The position numbers and the translations under genes were made by a program. 64,000 nucleotides of DNA from Macrocystis pyrifera (lineage: Eukaryota > Sar > Phaeophyceae > Laminariales > Laminariaceae). The stretch spans positions 496,001 to 560,000 of the forward strand of contig JASSKH010000045.1 of the NCBI GenBank assembly GCA_031763025.1, written 5' to 3'. The stretch's first letter is position 1, and every line of letters starts with the position of its first letter. Shown here piece by piece: positions 51,701-61,862 of the stretch. A model generated the notes under the pieces. That model was given only the letters and a program-made list of their open reading frames with translations, had not been told where the DNA came from and ran no database searches.

Positions 51701-53541
51701 TAATACCTGGTAGCATACGTCACGGGACAATTGTGGTGTATTTATTCGTGGTGATTTGCAAGCTATCGAATGTCCGCACTTGTACAGTAGACAGGTATCC
51801 CTATTCTGTAGAGTGAGATAACATAGATGTCGCTTGAAACTCGCGCAACAGGTTAATTACAATTGTCGTCAACTTGTGTGCGTTGGTCGAAGGTGTAAAC
51901 ATACCCAACCCAACCATTAGTTGTTTTGGCTTGATTTTAGGGAACGTTGCGACGTTGGGTGGTCGGTGGACACTTCAGGCAACCCGAGAGGGGTTCCGTT
52001 GGTTTTTAGAGCTTTCAAAACTAGAAACTCGCATAATACATGTTGCGTGGGTATACAACAGTACGTATATACAAGGCGCTTCGCCCCGCGGGCGGCCTGC
52101 GCCGCCCGCTACGCTCGCACAGGAAGGAAAAGTACATTACAATATGCGAAGCGGACGGAGGTCCATGATTGAATACTGTTTTTTTCATCACTTTTGTAGT
52201 TACAAACTGGCGACTTGATAATGCCAAGAGTCCCGCCGCCATGCTTCAGGAGAAAACAGCTCGGACGCCACATACGCGTCGCGTCGCGGGCGGTTTTCCG
52301 CTACGCTCGCTCACATGTCGTACGTACGTACATACCCCAGGTAGGGTACTTATTTTCTTCTCTCGATATGCTCTGTGTCTGTACTCGTACTCGTATGTAC
52401 GAAAGATAAAACACAGGACGGTATAGCAGCACAACGAAAACAATGAAAATGAACCGAAAAATTCTGAAAGAAAAAAAAAAAAGCCCCGTCCCCTTTCGTG
52501 TACTAATTTACTGCCTGATTGGAACACCTTACACCGGTCATAAAGAAGAAATTAAAAAGAAAAACATCAAACAGCAGAGATTCTCTCTCAGCCTCGTCCG
52601 CCGCCCGCCCCTCTGCGACCATCTCGCCACCGATTCGGTCCGGGTAAAGCTTTTCTCCCTCTCTTCCACAGTGAGCCCCGTCGCCCGCCTCGCGTGAAGC
52701 CCGGTGCTCACCGTGGCCGTCGTTCGCCAGCTCGACAATGTTGATGCTCAAACTGGGTACCTACCCCTGTGGTTTTTAGCTCAGTCGCAGCAATAAGCAC
52801 TGCTTGAATATTTCTTACTATCCCGAACGCCCCTTAAATACTCGTACGTACTCTATAAAAAATCACGAACAGAGGCCAGACAGAGCCCAGTCATGCTTCT
52901 CTCGTGTCTCGAGACACACGCGACGCCCAGCCACGAAAACGGCGCCGCGCTCCTTGCAACCCCCCCTCTACCCGCCAGCACCCGCTGACACCCGCGATGG
53001 TGCCGGGTTCGCCCGCGGAACCGTGCTCGGAGTACACGCACGCACACGAAACGAAAGAAGAAAAAAGGAAAGAAAGACTGTACGAAGAGACATGGAGAAA
53101 GCAAAGACCCGGTGGAAAGGTCCGGCAAGTAATAAAATGAGGCGATTTCCAAGTGGGAGCTCTGAGAGGCCAGGGATGTACCAACCGAGCACGCTCAGAG
53201 AGTGAGATCTAAGTAGGTAGTCACAGCGAGAATATCTCCATTAGTTTGTGTTCTTTGCGGGTGTACGTAGCTGCGAAGCCTTCCATTTCTTAACCCAAAC
53301 AACATCCTGTTAGGTATGCTTCACTGAGCTATCAGTCAGCGCTGACTCATACCTCAGTAGCTTTGGTGCTTATCTATCGAAAACACAAACCGGTGTTCGC
53401 ATCCACCCGTCGTTCTTTTAGGTCGCTTTGAGCTCAACGGTTATGGTCCATATCTAACACACCCTCTTTATTTTTTTTGCCAGGTACTTGATCATCATCA
53501 CGCTCGCGGTCAATGCGGCGACCGTCACATTCAGCGCGTGA
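45523..53541 (+). CDS. MAPEG family membrane protein, 4 exons
   Basis: Exons 45523-45735, 47397-47588, 50802-50872, 53484-53541; 177 aa; phases 0,0,2. An Ala-rich N terminus leads to helix 1 (VTIAFFLVYYLFIFAQATMK) and a basic loop. Then comes the MAPEG signature DRTVGNMLEQSVPF with helix 2 (LGLFWLNIFLSSYGG), helix 3 (YITAAGWLYVGLRSCYP), and a loop ending LTIPMYLIIITLAVNAATV as helix 4. MAPEG enzymes (microsomal glutathione transferases, LTC4 synthase, FLAP) are ER or nuclear-membrane trimers; the Arg, Asn and Glu of the signature are conserved in them. Length is usual (about 150-180 aa). Intron 1 would use a GC donor. Substrate cannot be read from the sequence. Confidence 0.82.
46009..46190. 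mobile_element. MITE family M, partial copy 3
   Basis: Starts GTCGGACAGATCAGATAGATC; only one half is recognisable (CATCTAGATCATTCA, GTCATCTGTATG). In MAPEG intron 1. Confidence 0.55.
46385..46630. mobile_element. MITE family M, copy 4
   Basis: GGACAAATAGATCATG start, GATGTTGTGCAGGATCTGTG, CCCACCCGGCAAAATATGAG and GATCTGTCTATCTGATC. In MAPEG intron 1. Confidence 0.6.
46865..47095. repeat. Tandem duplication of about 150 bp
   Basis: TTTTACTGTATCGGCATACTG and CACCACTCT-type segments occur twice, with ATCGA-G-CGTAT before each. Confidence 0.55.
47397..47588 (+). CDS. MAPEG exon 2
   Basis: 64 codons after TTTTGACAG: FDRYSSRDRKMLGWDRTVGN, MLEQSVPFLGLFWLNIFLSS, then helix 3 to RSCYP and donor GTGAGC. 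Contains the family signature. Confidence 0.85.
47681..48786 (+). mobile_element. Inverted-repeat element family H, copy 4, with a nested SINE
   Basis: Ends GGCTGTTTCCTATGCGGTTC and its inverted partner (GAACCGCATAGGAAACAGCC). TGA target duplication at 47678-47680 and 48787-48789. The interior equals the other copies except for a SINE insertion. Confidence 0.82.
48141..48472 (-). mobile_element. SINE inside family H copy 4
   Basis: Minus-strand order: GGTGGCTTGGTAGGTGG, B-box GTGGGTTCAAGTCCCACC, GCGGAAAGCGCGAAAGCGTG, GGGAATGCTGAACCCT, GGCACGTACCGGGGGG, then a 3' block CAGAAGATCGTCGAGGGT shared with 25552-25610, and a T-rich end. CATT at each side may be the target duplication. Confidence 0.72.
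50550..50745. mobile_element. MITE family M, copy 5, next to MAPEG exon 3
   Basis: CCGGACAGATCACGATCT start, TGCAGATCCCAGTCGGCAAA, GCCCCGAAATATCTGGATGA near the right end. Ends about 55 bp before exon 3. Confidence 0.6.
50802..50872 (+). CDS. MAPEG exon 3
   Basis: 71 nt after GGCCGCGCAG: VLWFAGGGGPTGTSPLIWRL and TIP plus a split Met codon at GTGAGT. TIP-Y matches the T-x-P-x-Y loop before helix 4. Confidence 0.72.
51331..51612. mobile_element. MITE family M, copy 6
   Basis: TCGGACATGATATCTGCAGA start, a short internal repeat CAGATCAGAGAGAT, GTTGTGCAGGATCTCTACAG, and GATCTGGACGATCTGTAG at the end. Confidence 0.6.
53484..53541 (+). CDS. MAPEG exon 4 with stop
   Basis: After TTTATTTTTTTTGCCAG the split codon gives M, then YLIIITLAVNAATVTFSA and TGA. 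A single C-terminal helix, as expected. Confidence 0.75.
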
Positions 53542-53860
53542 TAGTGCAATCCGGCACTCGTGCATAGGGCACGTCAAGAATGCTCCCCGCCTGGAGCAGC
53601 TATTTCTTTTTATGATATTGGGGGGAAGAGGGAGGCAGGAAGGACCTTTGCTTGTCCGACTCTGAAACGGAAGAGGGGAGGGGAGGGGAGGTTGATGACA
53701 TGTTGGCGGTATGTGCAGCCACAGGCGATAAACCGATGAACGGTACACTGGTGCGCCTGTACAACAAACACGCGGGTACGTAAAGGTTTTGATCCGTCAA
53801 GGCCTCTTTTTGACGTATTCACAGTTCGTTTAGAGACCACTAATCACTGTTCCCCACTTT
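53542..53860. other. 3' flank of the MAPEG gene, nothing recognised
   Basis: Purine/pyrimidine-biased sequence without a conserved frame. Confidence 0.3.
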
Positions 53861-53864
53861 CATA

Positions 53865-54078
53865 GATCTAAATATTTATTTGCAGTTGTATTTCTGATCT
53901 GTATGGTCTGTAGTATCTAGCTCATGTTGCCGGGTGGGAGCCGCATAGTCTGCATGACCTAGCGCATGTGTCCTGAATTGGATCTGTACTACGCAGGTCC
54001 TGCACAACCATCTATCTCGTAGCGGCAGGTTTCGATCTACAGTAGAGATAGCATGGCCTGTTCGAGGTGTGGACACCA
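53865..54078. mobile_element. MITE family M, copy 7
   Basis: CTGATCTGTATGGTCTGTAG, GTTGCCGGGTGGGAGCC, GCATGACCTAGCGCATGTG and TTCGAGGTGTGGACACC; same order as copies 2 and 8. Confidence 0.6.
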
Positions 54079-54159
54079 TAACATACTGGTTTTAGTGCGG
54101 GGAGATCCTTGACGGTTCGCATTCGTCAAGGGGTAAAACATACCGTCAAACATACCGTC

Positions 54160-54880
54160 AACCGACATCGTTGTGTACCATGCACGATGTGGGCGTGGTC
54201 GCTTCGCTCCTCTCTGTAGTAACGCCAAAAGTTGCGTGTGCAAAGCCGAAACGGACCGACCGCTGATTGGCTGTTTTCGCTTCCCTTCAAGAGCGAACAT
54301 GCCATTGACAGGAGACCGATCGCTTTGGTCGCGTCGAGACCTCTCTTGGCCTTGATGTTCTGGTATTGGTGTGTATGGGGCGGGCTTTCCTAGCATGTTT
54401 GCTGTACCCTGTACCGTATGGGCGTGATCGTTTGGCCCCTATCTATCGTAACGTCAAGAGTTGTTCGTGCCAAACCGAAGCTGGTGAGGCCGCTGATTGT
54501 CTGGCTTTGCTCCCCTCCCAGAGGCGTGTTTGTGGGTTTTGGCCATGACTTGATATACGGTGCTGCACCAGTACGGAAGATGCTACTAGCAGGAGACTGG
54601 TCTTTGTGGGCGCATCGAGACACTCTTTTGGGCTTACTATTCTTTAGTGTGGGAGCGGTCAGTCAAGGGGTCAAGCCGTGGTTTCCTACCGTATGATATT
54701 ATGGCATATTTTTTTTTCCGGAGGCATGTTTTGTGGCTGACCAGGGTTTGATTAGCGGTGTTGCACCAGCACGGACGTTGTTGGGAGCTTACATATTTCG
54801 GAGAGTTTGGACTTGTACCGCCACTGCTGTGACTTCATGTTGTACAGGTGACTGGCTCTTGTCGAAATGCACCACCAGCT
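54160..54880. repeat. Tandem array, about 245-bp unit, 2.5 copies
   Basis: Units begin CTGTACC-T/GTACCATGCACG-TGGGCGTG and share CGTAACGTCAAGAGTTG-type, GACCGCTGATTG, GCAGGAGAC-GG-CTTTG and CGTCGAGAC blocks. A half unit follows near 54690-54880. Confidence 0.6.
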
Positions 54881-55845
54881 AGCGATTGAATTGACCTGCC
54901 TAGGTTATTTCTGTGGCGTGCTTGTGCAACCGCTGTAGCTGTGGTTTGCTAGTATCTTGGTGATCCGTTATACTTTCGTGTGGGCAAGTGTTCGTACATA
55001 TATACCTGGTAGTGTGCTTGCTCGGCGGTTACTATAGTGAGCTTGCTTGGCGGTTAATACGGAAGGGGGCTATATATCTAGTTTTACGATTTTACAGCAA
55101 TGGCGAAGACTTCAGTTTTGTTTGCAATGCACCACTGTACTTTGTAACCGAGATCCCCCGGTTGTATAGTAGCCCACCACATAAGTCTATGCAGTAGTAC
55201 TTGCGCAGGGTTAGACTTCAAATAAGTTCCTGGTATGATATCAATATTATGTACGTACTCTATTAATAGTATATAGCTCGATCCCTGCATCGCCAATATG
55301 CGAAGCGCATGCTTTTCTTCGTTTTGCTTAAAAATGTCTGGTGAGTTATACTACGTACTGGTATGGGACTTCGGAAGTGTAATACCTTTCACGCTTTGAT
55401 GGGGTACGGGGGTACTTACTTCATGCATGCCCGCAGGTAGTCGGGGGGGGTCACTAATGCCATACGCTGTGACCGCCATTTTTGTTTTTTGGAATGATAT
55501 GTTCTCGGATTGGCAGTGGTTGCGGAGCCCTCTATAACATCGTGATGCGGCATCCACATTATTCCATACCAGACAACCGGATAAACCGGTACGTACGCAT
55601 TGGATTGTGTGGCGTACTTTTCAGATCATCCCCTGGCGTGACCAGGCTTTCGGCTGGCGTCCGCCTGTGATCTCTCCATGACAACAATCTGTTGCTGCCG
55701 TTGTAATAGTCGTGTTCGTCCCAAGCGCTTTCAGATGTTGCTACCGGCACTACCCTCTAGCACCGTACCACTGTGAGGCTCGATTGGTCTAGTTGTTGAT
55801 GGCGATAACATGCATCTATGACAGGGCAGCAGCACACGTAGGCCA

Positions 55846-56012
55846 GATCACGATCTCCAGTAAGATAGATATGTGCAGGCTATAGGGCTCCCACCCGGCA
55901 ACATGAGCTACATCATACAGATGGTACAGATCACGCAGATTAGCCCTGAAATATCTAGAGCATACATACTGTAGATCATCAAGTAGGAAGACTTGGTGAT
56001 GGTGTGTTCGAG
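55846..56012. mobile_element. MITE family M, copy 8 (short)
   Basis: CCAGATCACGATCT start, CTATAGGGCTCCCACCCGGC, GATTAGCCCTGAAATATCTA and GTGTTCGAGGTGTGG. Internally deleted relative to the others. Confidence 0.55.
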
Positions 56013-56746
56013 GTGTGGAGGGTAGAGACATCGAAGCGGCCGTAAAATATACATGTAGGTACTACTCCAGAGAATCAGGTACCAGGTGAAAGCAGCTGGT
56101 CAGCCGATAAATATGACGTTCATTTTTTTTAACCCTTGTGGGACCCAGGGTTGCAGTTTATACTATACGTCTATATATACGAGTAGCGATCAAACATATA
56201 CAAATATGCCATGCACGGTATTTTACCAATCGTCTACGACCTGCAGTGAGACCGCAGATCAGTACGATCACTATTAGTAGCATCATGCTGCGCGTGCGAC
56301 TTACAGCTCCTTGTATTGCACTTTGGACACGCACCCTGCCCCGGCTGCCTATGGGTAGGCTGCTAGGCTGTCTTGTGCGCCGATGCTTTACTATAACCGA
56401 GTTACTTGTTTTCGGCAATTTTTCTGTCTGAAGTCCCAGGGGGGTTCATTTAATTGTTCTTACCATAAGACTTTACTCTTCGGTTCTCAATCGCCAGAAG
56501 AAATCAAAAGACAACGCCAATAATTTTAAGGGGATTTCCGGTGTCGTAACTCAGCACCTGGAACATTTTTAACACTTCTTTCTAGTTTTTCAAGTCTCTC
56601 GAGCACGTCCAGTGCCACAAGCTTGACTCTCGCGATAGTTCAACGTTTTGCGCCTAGCCTTCACGCTAGGATTTCAGATACCCGACACAAGGGTCAACCG
56701 CATGCGCCAATTCGCACCTCCTGGCTTCCCTTGGGTTTGCATCCAC

Positions 56747-56809
56747 ATGACTTCGCCGAAGAAATTGCCACTGTTCGACCTTGAACTTCCGAAAGGGGTT
56801 GTCACCGGT
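56747..56809 (+). CDS. Weak first-exon candidate
   Basis: MTSPKKLPLFDLELPKGVVT precedes a good GTAAGT donor, but no continuation was found and no family is recognised. The larger open frame around it runs into simple repeats. Confidence 0.18.
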
Positions 56810-56984
56810 AAGTGTTCGTTACTCCCCGCGAGCGAGCTTCACCGTGCGCTGCAACAGCACATCAAGCACCAGTCCTATTTTCAATTGCGGCATCCCGTAA
56901 CAGGTAACACCAGGTCTGTCTACTGTCTACCGTCTATTACTAACAGGAGTGGGGGCGAGGGGTCGGGGCGGACTGCCCTAGCTA

Positions 56985-57088
56985 CTCAATCTACTACTAC
57001 TACCACTACCAATACTACTACTGCTGCTGCTAGTAATGCTACTGCTACTAGCATAACTACTACCATTACTTGCGTAAGTACTATACTA

Positions 57089-57127
<39 letters not shown>

Positions 57128-57185
57128 CACTACTATTAATACTACCATCGCAAGTACTACTGCTACAACCGCAAGCACTACCACT
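56985..57185. repeat. ACT/ACC trinucleotide microsatellite
   Basis: Nearly pure CTACTACTACTACTACTACT with ACC and GCT variants. Creates open frames on both strands that are not genes. Confidence 0.85.
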
Positions 57186-57563
57186 ACACCGTATACGGCA
57201 GCGTTGTCTATTTGTGTATCACCTGTGGCTGCAAGTATTGTCGACGACGGAAAAACTTCTAGGCACGAGTCTGTCAGACAGTTTCGCAAGTCGGCACTTT
57301 TACCGATCCTGCTCCCACGTGGCACCCTGATCATGCCCCGACCTGTTCCATTCGGACCTGAGCCCTCCAGCCTGACCCTGAGTGTATAACTACATAGTCA
57401 CCGGCAGGGCCCACCAAGCGCCCTGTACCCTAACCCCACTCCAATGTATCCACCAAAATCAGGGTTTCCACCAAAACGACTCCGCAAAAACGGGAACAAC
57501 ACTAAAACTAGTACAATGGTGTCCGACCTATGGTAGACTCGTATCTACAACTACAGCAGCTTA

Positions 57564-57793
57564 CACGCCGGATAGATCACGATCTATCTGATTTGTTTAC
57601 AGAAGATAATCTAGATCCTAACCTGCCGTCATGAAATCTTGTGCAGGATCTGTATGCCGCACAGACGCAACCCAGGAAACATGTGGTAGAACATGCATGC
57701 AGGCTATGCGGCTCCCGTCGGGAAGCACGAGCTAGATGATACAGATGATGAATACGTCTTCCCTGAATGATCTAGATGATCTGTCCGAGGCAT
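57564..57793. mobile_element. MITE family M, copy 9 (best ends)
   Basis: CCGGATAGATCACGATCT at the left and GATCTAGATGATCTGTCCGA at the right form inverted ends. The interior contains TCTTGTGCAGGATCTG, GCGGCTCCCGTCGGGAA and TTCCCTGAATGATCTAG. About 230 bp. Confidence 0.68.
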
Positions 57794-57799
57794 GAAACT

Positions 57800-58960
57800 A
57801 GTTGCGCCCATCGAATCTTTTGAACTTCAGTGCTAATTACAGTAGAAACTAGAACCCTCTTGAGACTTCGGAGGGGGGAAAATTGGCGAAACAAAATGAC
57901 TATGACTACAGCTATACGGCCACGGCGTAGTAGGGGGATGATACAGATTGGTGTCCGAGTTACAATGGTTGAATGCAAGGAGTCGTACGGCATGGGCGCA
58001 ACATGATCCCACCCATACTGCTGGGCGCTCGCGCTGCTCGTGGGCGGTAGATAGCACCAAAGTTACCAACCATTGTATTGGTCGCTATCTCAGGGGTCTC
58101 AAATGAGTTCAGCTGACGTTCCCGAAAAAAGTGTGGACAGGGCAATTACGTTTCCGTTAGGGGTGACAAGTTTTAGGGCCCAAAAAAGTGCAAAAAGATC
58201 TCAAAAGCTCTGGATTCTTGTTCATTTGCGGCTGTTTTTTTTATATAACCAGATACGTATATTTGTGAATGCCTTCTTTTTCAATGTCGTATGTATTTTT
58301 TTGGCGAAATGACAACGCGCGCCTACGAGTACTCGACAACATATTTCTGAGACATGATTTTTATGCTTGCCTTCCGACAATATAGCGTAGATGCCGTTCC
58401 TACATAAACCAAATATCCTTACGTAAATCAGTAGTATCCCTCAGACACCCTCCGTCCCCTTAACCTCGTCTATCATGATTTGCCACCTGCCTGGGACCTC
58501 ACCGTAGGACAACTTTCAAAAACGGAAACATGACTATGACGGTCCCCGAATCAGTCTCCGTAGATCTTTTGGCAGTTACACCTGTTAATAGTCGATCTTG
58601 ACGGAGGAAACCATCAAATCCTACAACGGCAACCAGAAAAAAAATCTGCAAAGGGATTCCAAGTCAAGCCAACATGTTGAGAAGAGAGTTCTTTAAAAAT
58701 CAAACATGCCAGGAGACGGTCTGGCGTCAAGCTGCCAGTCAGTCAACGCTTCCTGTCAAGGCATTTCCGTCCGTCTAGTGTTAAGTGGCAGATCGTCCCC
58801 TACGCCCGTGGTAGAATAATATATGTATGTGTGGAAGTGACAGTGTACAACACCCCCCCTCTTGTATACCACACCCCTACAGGATATCACCCGGGTGACT
58901 TTTATTCTAGAATCCTAAAAAAACACCCGAGTTATCACCCAGGGTACGGTGTATACCACA
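57800..58960. other. Stretch with no recognised gene or repeat
   Basis: AT-rich with scattered short palindromes. No splice-framed protein segment was convincing. Confidence 0.3.
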
Positions 58961-58966
58961 CCCTGT

Positions 58967-59240
58967 TATGATGCTGCCTTGAATGAGGCTGAAAGCCCGG
59001 TAATTACCTGGGTTCAAGTATTAGGATAGTATTTGCAGTACGTGGGAGGCGTATCGTAGATGGAAAACCAGGGGTTTTCCCAGAGAGGCACGAGGTCGGC
59101 TCTTAGTCTCCGCGTGCACCAAAGGAATAAAGCTGATCTTCCTCTATATCTACGCAAACGACGCACGTGAGTACCAACGAGTACCGACTTAATAGGCAAA
59201 CCTGTCCAGGGATACCAAGTGCGAAGACCTTGATCTTAGC
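58967..59240. repeat. Direct repeat R3, copy 1
   Basis: TTATGATGCTGCCTTGAATG to GACCTTGATCTTAGCAA. Matches 59573-59815 closely, with a small extra block near 59060-59095. Confidence 0.85.
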
Positions 59241-59444
59241 AAGTGGCGTCTTCGGTTTAGGACTTTTTCGCCTTAGCCATTTTTTTTTTCTTCTTCTCGT
59301 TTTTTTTTATCACTTTTCGCTTTTCCACGCAACTTCCTCACCCTGCCCCCCGTTGCGGGTGGCATGGCGATCGCTTTAGTTGACGATTCATTCCTGTCCC
59401 TTAGGGCTAGGCCTTCCTTTCTTCTTTTTTTTTTTTTAACGTAC

Positions 59445-59554
59445 CTTGTCGGCTTCGTTGCCTCGCCGTTCAAAGGTGTGGGAGTGGGTTTTGACGAGCC
59501 GCATCTTCATCTCATGTTCTAGTTCGTGGAATCGGGGTTTCCGCAAATATACGG
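59445..59554 (-). CDS. Possible exon between the R3 copies
   Basis: The minus strand reads VYLRKPRFHELEHEMKMRLV and KTHSHTFERRGNEADK before a GTACGT donor. Charged and protein-like, but no family is recognised and the acceptor is weak. Confidence 0.28.
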
Positions 59555-59572
59555 CTCATCAGAGTGGGCTAG

Positions 59573-59815
59573 TGTTATGATACTGCCTTGAATGAGGCTG
59601 AAATCCCGGTAATTACCTGGGTTCAAGTATCAGGATCGTATTTGTAGTACTTTGGAGGCGCATCGTAGAGGTCGGCTCTTAGCCTCCGCGTGCACGAAAG
59701 GAATAAACCTGCTCTTCTTCTACCTCTAAGCAAACAACGCACGTGGGTACCAACGAGTACCGACTTAATAGGTATACCTGCCCAGGGATACAAAGTGTCT
59801 CGACCTTGATCTTAA
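59573..59815. repeat. Direct repeat R3, copy 2
   Basis: TTATGATACTGCCTTGAATG to CGACCTTGATCTTAACAA, the same orientation as 58967-59240, 330 bp apart. Confidence 0.85.
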
Positions 59816-59929
59816 CAACCCCCTGAGGTTTTTATTGCCTCATAGGCAGCCGACAGGCCGGTGTTATGAGTATAGTCTATCGCCGGCGTTGTGACGTGTC
59901 GTGCAAACAAGCCCATACCAAACTAGATT

Positions 59930-60178
59930 TCCGCTGCTGGACTCGTGTTTACAAGTGGCGTCCTTGAGCAATCTGGCTCTCAAAATATCCAACGAATGTC
60001 GCGAGATCAAGCACGTCCTGAAAACAGTCGCCACGCCGCAAATTATCCGTTTTGGACGCCAAAGGAAATGGTATACGATAGTTGTCGCCTTTAATAGGAA
60101 CTCCCGCAGCAGGATATTTGCACCGTCGTCAACTTGCGTGGGTTGGTGGATGGTAGACGGTGGGAGGCGGGAGTAGTT
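59930..60178 (+). other. Open frame partly made of a dispersed repeat
   Basis: Reads VASLSNLALKISNECREIKH and TPQIIRFGRQRKWYT. Its 3' part (TCAACTTGCGTGGGTTGGTG) recurs near 3660 and 51870, so a decayed repeat protein is more likely than a host gene. Confidence 0.25.
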
Positions 60179-60239
60179 TTTGTGGTGTTTTCTCACCGCC
60201 ATTGTAATCTGTTGTCGAAATGTGAATGCCGCTTGTAAC

Positions 60240-60550
60240 CACTGGGCTCACCCGGATGAATCCCGTGTCGCACGGGTCAATCGGGAGTTGGCGGGTCGGG
60301 TCAGGTCGGGTCAGGAGGTTCTTAAATCTCGCGGGTCGGGTCGGGTCGGGTCGGGTCGGGTTGGGTCAGGAGATTATCAAATCTCACGGGTCGGGTCGAG
60401 TCAACAGTTTTTTTAAATCTCGCGGATCGGGTCGGGTCGGGTCACGAGGCTTTCACAATCTCGCGGGTCGGGCCGGCCAAGTCAACACACCTCGAATTTT
60501 TTGCGGGCCAGACCCGACCCGACCCGTGAGGTTTGACCTGACCCGCGAAA
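60240..60550. repeat. GGGTC/ACCCG fold-back satellite, copy 2
   Basis: Four or more GGGTCGGGTCGGGTCGGGTC blocks separated by AGG-TTTTAAATCTCGC-type spacers, closed by ACCCGACCCGACCCGTGAGG. It is the reverse complement of the element at 35465-35690. Confidence 0.8.
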
Positions 60551-60839
60551 AGTCCTGGTAGTTTCAACCTAGTGGTTGGGCGTTTCCCGAACGGGGATTT
60601 TTTCGTGCCCGCGGTGTTTAGCCATGAAGGCTATGATATCTGTCAAGGCGTTTGCCTTGACTACATACTACTACTGTGTCTACTGCTGTATCCCAAAGGG
60701 TGAAACTGCCGTCTCCTGCATGCATTACTGATCATACACTGCTCTGTTGTACAGCAGTGTCTCTGTCTCCCCCTGACAGCTTTCAAACTGTTCTGTCGCT
60801 CAAGTTGTATACCAGGTATACGGTACCCGGTACTTGACT

Positions 60840-61527
60840 TCAAACACTACCGCTGATACACTGCATGATCTTGCAAAGGCAGCGAATACTCTTGAACATC
60901 CCGACACGGCAGTCCTACAGCAGTATAAAGCCAGGCGAGTCTGGAGTCTGGAGTCTGGACCTTCGCAAGGCAAGGCATCAAACATCTCTGATAGTTGAAC
61001 AGGAAGCACGCCCAGCAGAAAGCAACGCATCATGCGCACCGCTAAACGCCATCACGGCCTGAAGGCTCACACCACCAAAAAACAACTCACCACTGCCCAA
61101 CCTATGGTGGCAATGGAGGATGGAGGAGTTAGTTATGAGCACCTTCGAATCCCACGAACAGGAAGTACGCCCAGCAGAAAGCAACGCATCATGCGCACCG
61201 CTAAACGCCATCACGGCCTGAAGGCTCACACCAACAAAAAACAACTCACCACTGCCCAAACTATGGTGGCAATGGAGGAGTTAGTTATTGGCACCTTCGA
61301 ATCCCACGAAGCGCCATACATGATGCCCCCGCCCCCACTGCAACTAGTGCCGGAGGTGTGCAGGATGTTGCGCCGGCCCGCGCCGCTCGTGTGTTCCTCC
61401 TGAACATCGAGGTAGGTGTTTGTTTGTCGTACGTGCACGTACACAATTCTTCCTGCCAAAGCCATACACCACACAGAACGACGGGACAATCAGAGCAGCA
61501 TTCCAAGAGAGTGGCCAACTCTTCCTC
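60840..61527 (-). CDS. Unknown small gene A of an inverted paralogous pair
   Basis: Candidate exons (minus): 61527-61468 (RKSWPLSWNAALIV), 61399-61250 (RRNILHTSGTS, SGGGGIMYGA, SSIATIVWAV, donor GTGAGT) and 60914-60840 (DCRVGMFKSIRCLC, stop). The same three segments occur on the other strand as gene B: R-SRPLSG-A-LV, RDILPTSG / SGGGGSMYGA / SFIATIVWAL and GVFGSVRCF. That conservation, with donors in the same place, supports coding. Gly-rich part followed by a short hydrophobic segment. Family unknown. The phase between the first two exons is not settled. The middle exon's 3' end and donor are tandemly repeated downstream. Confidence 0.42.
60997..61312. repeat. 157-bp tandem duplication in gene A
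   Basis: Two copies of CAGGAAG-ACGCCCAGCAGA, GCGCACCGCTAAACGCCATC and CAACTCACCACTGCCCAA. Each unit contains the donor of gene A's second exon. Confidence 0.85.
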
Positions 61528-61862
61528 CTGCACAGCAAATCTTGTCCTACGTTTCTATCTGGGTGTGTGCCTCCGTCTGGAGCAAGAGTAGCAAGAGCAA
61601 ACACGAAATGGGCGGGTTTCAAATTTATCCATGTGCATTCGTTTTCATCAAAATTCGGGATTGGGGGTAAAGTAAAATTATTGGTCCACGTCGTGTCCAC
61701 GAGCACTCCACGTGTGAAAAACGAAACTGTTCAAACCAGAAACTACTCACCATATTCTGGAAACCCACTGAAACTCCTGATTTCTCAAATCGTGTTTTTG
61801 CTCTTGCTCTAGGAGGGCCATATAGCTCGACAGACACAGGGAGGACAACCTTTATTGTGCAG

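Noticed and set aside
55769-55860. tRNA-like A-box (GATTGGTCTAGTTGTTGATGG)
   Set aside because: No B-box at the right distance.
56648-57139. 163-aa plus-strand frame
   Set aside because: Its second half is the ACT microsatellite. Only a short N-terminal piece with a donor is kept as a weak candidate.
58967-59815. A terminal-repeat retroelement bounded by the R3 copies
   Set aside because: The spacer is only 330 bp, with no recognisable element parts, and the flanks show no target duplication that I could see.
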